A stretch of DNA of 35,565 nucleotides from the NCBI GenBank assembly GCA_013215095.1, contig JABSPM010000025.1, forward strand, positions 1 through 35,565, in the 5' to 3' direction. The position numbers and the translations under genes are program-made. Positions 33,561-35,565 of the stretch are shown here, piece by piece (positions within the stretch are counted from its first letter, which is position 1; the number at the start of each line of letters is the position of its first letter). The stretch comes from Flavobacteriaceae bacterium. Lineage in GTDB: Bacteria; Bacteroidota; Bacteroidia; Flavobacteriales; Flavobacteriaceae. The notes beneath the pieces are model-generated. The model did not search any database. It was not told the DNA's origin and saw nothing but the letters and a program-made list of their open reading frames with translations.

Positions 33561-34158
33561 GTGTGCCTCGAATGGTAAATATAGTTCTTTTTAGAATAAT
33601 ATTTCATAGGGTTTAAGTCCTGAACACGAGGGCGTAACATCCCTAAGTGAAGCAAGCGGCAAGGTGGTTTAGGGGGATCTATGCATTGAAATAAGCCATA
33701 CTGCATGATTGATTCCTACGTACAGAAACTGGATATGAGGCTATAAGGTTGGATGAGTAAGCACATCTTTATGACGTCCAAAATCCTTTTATAAGGAATA
33801 ACCGAAGTAGTAGATCTAGAGGATATTAATCAGAGGGTTTTTACCTTACCGAGGGAGGTCTCCATAGTTAAGAGTTGGCATAATGGAGAAGTCAGCAGAA
33901 GTCATAGTAGTCAATCTCCTGATAAGATTGATTAAGGACGGAATTTTACCTTTCTAGAAATGGAACTAGGAGCTTATGTTTTGCTAATTGCAGAAGCATA
34001 GATACTAAGTAGCCTTTTTCTAAAGTATAGAATAGTCTAGTATGGTGTAAAACGAATTCTAGGAGATGGCTAGGAAACCGCCAATTACGAGACCCGTACG
34101 CTTGTCGGTGTGAGAGGCGCACTCTACTGCTGTTTAGTGGGGGAGCCGTCTACTCGAT
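33561..34158 (+). mobile_element. second group II intron, no protein gene
   Basis: The first ~240 bases match the 5' part of the intron at 31119 at about 90% by eye (GTGTGCC start, GGGTTTAAGTCC, AGGGCGTAACATCCCTAAGTG). The 3' end again has a domain V/VI pattern (TACGAGACCCGTACGCTTG, GTGTGAGAGGCGCAC) and ends TACTCGAT. The interior is unrelated to the maturase remnant of the first copy. Joining the flanking exons across the intron gives ATGTTATG, again TGT followed by TA, as at the first copy. It is on the plus strand, at the 3' end of a minus-strand gene. Confidence 0.83.
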
Positions 34159-34708
34159 TATGCACTTTTTTATTATATAATTCTAGTATTGTATTATATA
34201 GTTCTTGACTTTTATCTGTGTTATCGAAACTCAGATAATTCCATTTTAAACTTTCTTTTTCGGAAATAAACTTTTTCATATAATCAACAGTTTTTTTTCT
34301 CTCATATATTTCAATTTCTGTTGAATCCATTCCTTTATAAGGATTCGTTAAAAGTCTATTGAAATCAGGTTGGTCAACAGAATTCTCATCCATAAACAAC
34401 CTAACTGATATTTTTGAGATAAAAAGGTCATTTTCACAAAACTTAATACTAAATTGTCTAGGTTTTTCAGGCTCCTTTTTAAAATCAAACTCAGGATTAA
34501 TTGTACAGATAATATTATTTTTTTTTACTTTTATTTTTAAGGGGTTGTCTTGTAAGAAGTCATATTCATTTTTCCTAAAAATCTCTTTAAAAGATAAAAT
34601 TGCTTGAGCTATTGAATTCTCTTTAATCAAACTCATTTTCTCTGAATATTCAATTTCAAGATATTCCACTTCTTTATTTAGTAATGTAAGTTCTTGATTT
34701 TTATTCAT
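34124..34708 (-). CDS. hypothetical protein whose end lies in a group II intron
   Basis: The product of 194 residues is rich in charged and coiled residues (NKEVEYLEIEYSEKMSLIKE near residues 11-30), has no signal or membrane segment, and shows no domain I recognise. Its last 34 or so bases, encoding about the final eleven residues (RVDGSPTKQQ), lie in the intron at 33561-34158. The native C-terminus was therefore replaced when the intron inserted, just past LYNKKVHN. The loss seems small, so the protein may still work. An attC-like element lies directly upstream of its start. Confidence 0.5.
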   Translation of the reverse strand: MNKNQELTLLNKEVEYLEIEYSEKMSLIKENSIAQAILSFKEIFRKNEYDFLQDNPLKIKVKKNNIICTINPEFDFKKEPEKPRQFSIKFCENDLFISKISVRLFMDENSVDQPDFNRLLTNPYKGMDSTEIEIYERKKTVDYMKKFISEKESLKWNYLSFDNTDKSQELYNTILELYNKKVHNRVDGSPTKQQ

Positions 34709-34730
34709 TGTGTTTGTTTTTTTTAATTAT

Positions 34731-34782
34731 TGCCAACGTTTTGGCTAAGCTGCGTTTTAATGCAGTTTAGGTGGTGTTGTAG
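34731..34782. repeat. attC-like palindrome between two minus-strand genes
   Basis: On the plus strand the order is TGCCAAC, a spacer GTTTTGG, arm CTAAGCTGC, loop GTTTTAAT, arm GCAGTTTAG, spacer GTGGT, then GTTGTAG. The inner arms pair at eight of nine positions. It lies just after the 3' end (on the minus strand) of the secreted-protein gene at 34790-35254. It shares the CTACAAC/GTTGTAG end with the element at 31029. This is the best of the attC-like sites. Confidence 0.55.
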
Positions 34783-34789
34783 CCAGTTT

Positions 34790-35254
34790 TTATTGTGTCG
34801 GTATTTTTCCTTCAATCCATTCTTTTTTCTGTATGTCTGCACCTCCAAGAAAAAGAAAATTTTCAGTTTTAAAATCGACAAGTCCAAATGCAATGACCAT
34901 AAATTTTTCTCCATTCAGATAATTTTCTTCAGGTCGTAAATCTTTAACCTTATTCAAATAACCAACAACTCTAATTTGATCACCGATTTCGTTTTTATCA
35001 TTCTTGAACATCAGAGTTGTCCAAATTCCTTTTTCTTCTCCAAGTTCTAGATAATAAAACGGTGTGTTATTTCGACTTAACATCTCTTTCTTTATCGTTC
35101 CATCAAATGCTATAATATCTCCATTTAACTTTTTTAGATTTTCAAAGTCGGAAGTTGAAAAATTTGTCGGAAACGACTCAGTTGTTACTTTTGTTTGTGC
35201 ACTTACATAGGAAGTCAAAATGATTGTTAATATTAAAACTTGTAATGCTTTCAT
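34790..35254 (-). CDS. secreted protein with OB-fold-like pattern, function unknown
   Basis: The product of 154 residues has a Sec signal (VLILTIILTSYVSAQ, residues 6-20). The mature part has alternating strands such as IIAFDGTIKKEM, YYLELGEEKGIWTTLMF and IGDQIRVVGYL. This five-strand rhythm recalls tRNA_anti-like or YgiW-type OB folds. No active site is visible. An attC-like element follows its stop codon after about eight bases, which suggests a cassette. Confidence 0.6.
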   Translation of the reverse strand: MKALQVLILTIILTSYVSAQTKVTTESFPTNFSTSDFENLKKLNGDIIAFDGTIKKEMLSRNNTPFYYLELGEEKGIWTTLMFKNDKNEIGDQIRVVGYLNKVKDLRPEENYLNGEKFMVIAFGLVDFKTENFLFLGGADIQKKEWIEGKIPTQ

Positions 35255-35309
35255 TCTTTTTATTCAAATTCTGAGTAACTTTTCTACTATCCCTTGATTT
35301 CACTGGCTT

Positions 35310-35565
35310 TCATGAAGGTTGGACTTTTCTCATTCTGGCATCTAAATTAGCGATTTGTTTTTGAAGTTCACGTACTTTTCTCTTTCTTTTTTGATCTAAA
35401 TACTCATAAACTGTTGGTGGATTATATTGCTGATTTTTAAATAACATATTCCAAAGTATTGTTGCGAGTTTTCTAGCAGTGGCAGAAACTGCAACGGACC
35501 TACCTTTTCGATATGCGATTCGGTTAAAGAAATTAGAAAGATGCGTATCTTTTAAATTTCCAATC
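35310..35565 (-). mobile_element. IS110-family transposase, C-terminal part cut by the window edge
   Basis: On the minus strand, read from the right edge, an open frame gives HLSNFFNRIAYRKGRSVAVS, ARKLATILWNMLFKNQQYNP, and a basic coiled tail KRKRKVRELQKQIANLDARM, then a stop at 35310-35312. The GRSVAVSATARKLATILWNML segment is the end of the IS116/IS110/IS902 Transposase_20 domain. The N-terminal DEDD catalytic part lies beyond the window. Together with the IS remnant at 24-150, it shows mobile DNA at both window ends. Confidence 0.85.

Noticed and set aside
33190-33616. Plus-strand frames upstream of and antisense to the TlpA-like gene.
   Set aside because: One is antisense to the signal and N-domain of the lipoprotein gene; the other runs into the group II intron 5' end.

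Overview
The window looks like chromosomal DNA of a member of the Bacteroidota, most likely Flavobacteriaceae. It is AT-rich. Several proteins end in a type IX secretion (T9SS) sorting domain, and promoters read TAnnTTTG. The core gene set is typical of the group: DUF3822-rsmD, DUF4126, kdsB followed by a HAD gene and a KdnB-like dehydrogenase, and a DnaX without zinc cysteines. No tRNA, rRNA operon or CRISPR array was seen.

Layout. (1) 1-2860 is accessory DNA. It holds an IS transposase remnant, a truncated toxin-like reading frame with an Imm22-type immunity gene, a small lipoprotein gene, intergenic palindromes, and a tightly coupled run of small genes (1606-2859) whose last member is frameshifted. 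(2) 3014-17530 is built around comM (YifB). One intact comM (7161-8699) is flanked by a decayed copy of its first ~280 bp (3014-3295) and a copy of its last 210 bp (17321-17530). Between the 5' copy and comM lie a membrane protein gene and a T9SS-exported metallophosphatase gene. Between comM and the 3' copy lie an ECF sigma/anti-sigma pair, a divergent subtilase lipoprotein, a membrane-anchored TPR-CHAT protease, and two overlapping secreted-protein genes. (3) 17804-29611 is ordinary core genome: sixA, a Ppx/GppA phosphatase, miaE, dnaX, rnpB (RNase P RNA), rsmD, DUF3822, a membrane protein, a RecD-like helicase, DUF4126, kdsB, a HAD phosphatase, kdnB and an acyltransferase. (4) 29921-35565 is accessory again. 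All genes lie on the minus strand, several are followed by attC-like palindromes, two degenerate group II introns lie on the plus strand at gene 3' ends, and an IS110-family transposase runs off the right edge.

How the genes work together. The sigma/anti-sigma pair and the subtilase/TPR-CHAT pair are divergent across 64 bp and plausibly form one envelope signalling module. The CHAT protease and the TPR domain of the anti-sigma factor are both predicted to face the periplasm. KdsB with the KdnB-like oxidase suggests 8-amino-Kdo lipopolysaccharide core chemistry. The right-hand accessory region resembles an integrase-less cassette array disrupted by group II introns.

The strongest candidates for something undescribed are the sigma/anti-sigma/S8/TPR-CHAT module, the two-sided partial duplication of comM around accessory cargo, and the attC-like/group II intron array. 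All functional statements come from reading motifs by eye; no database search was run.
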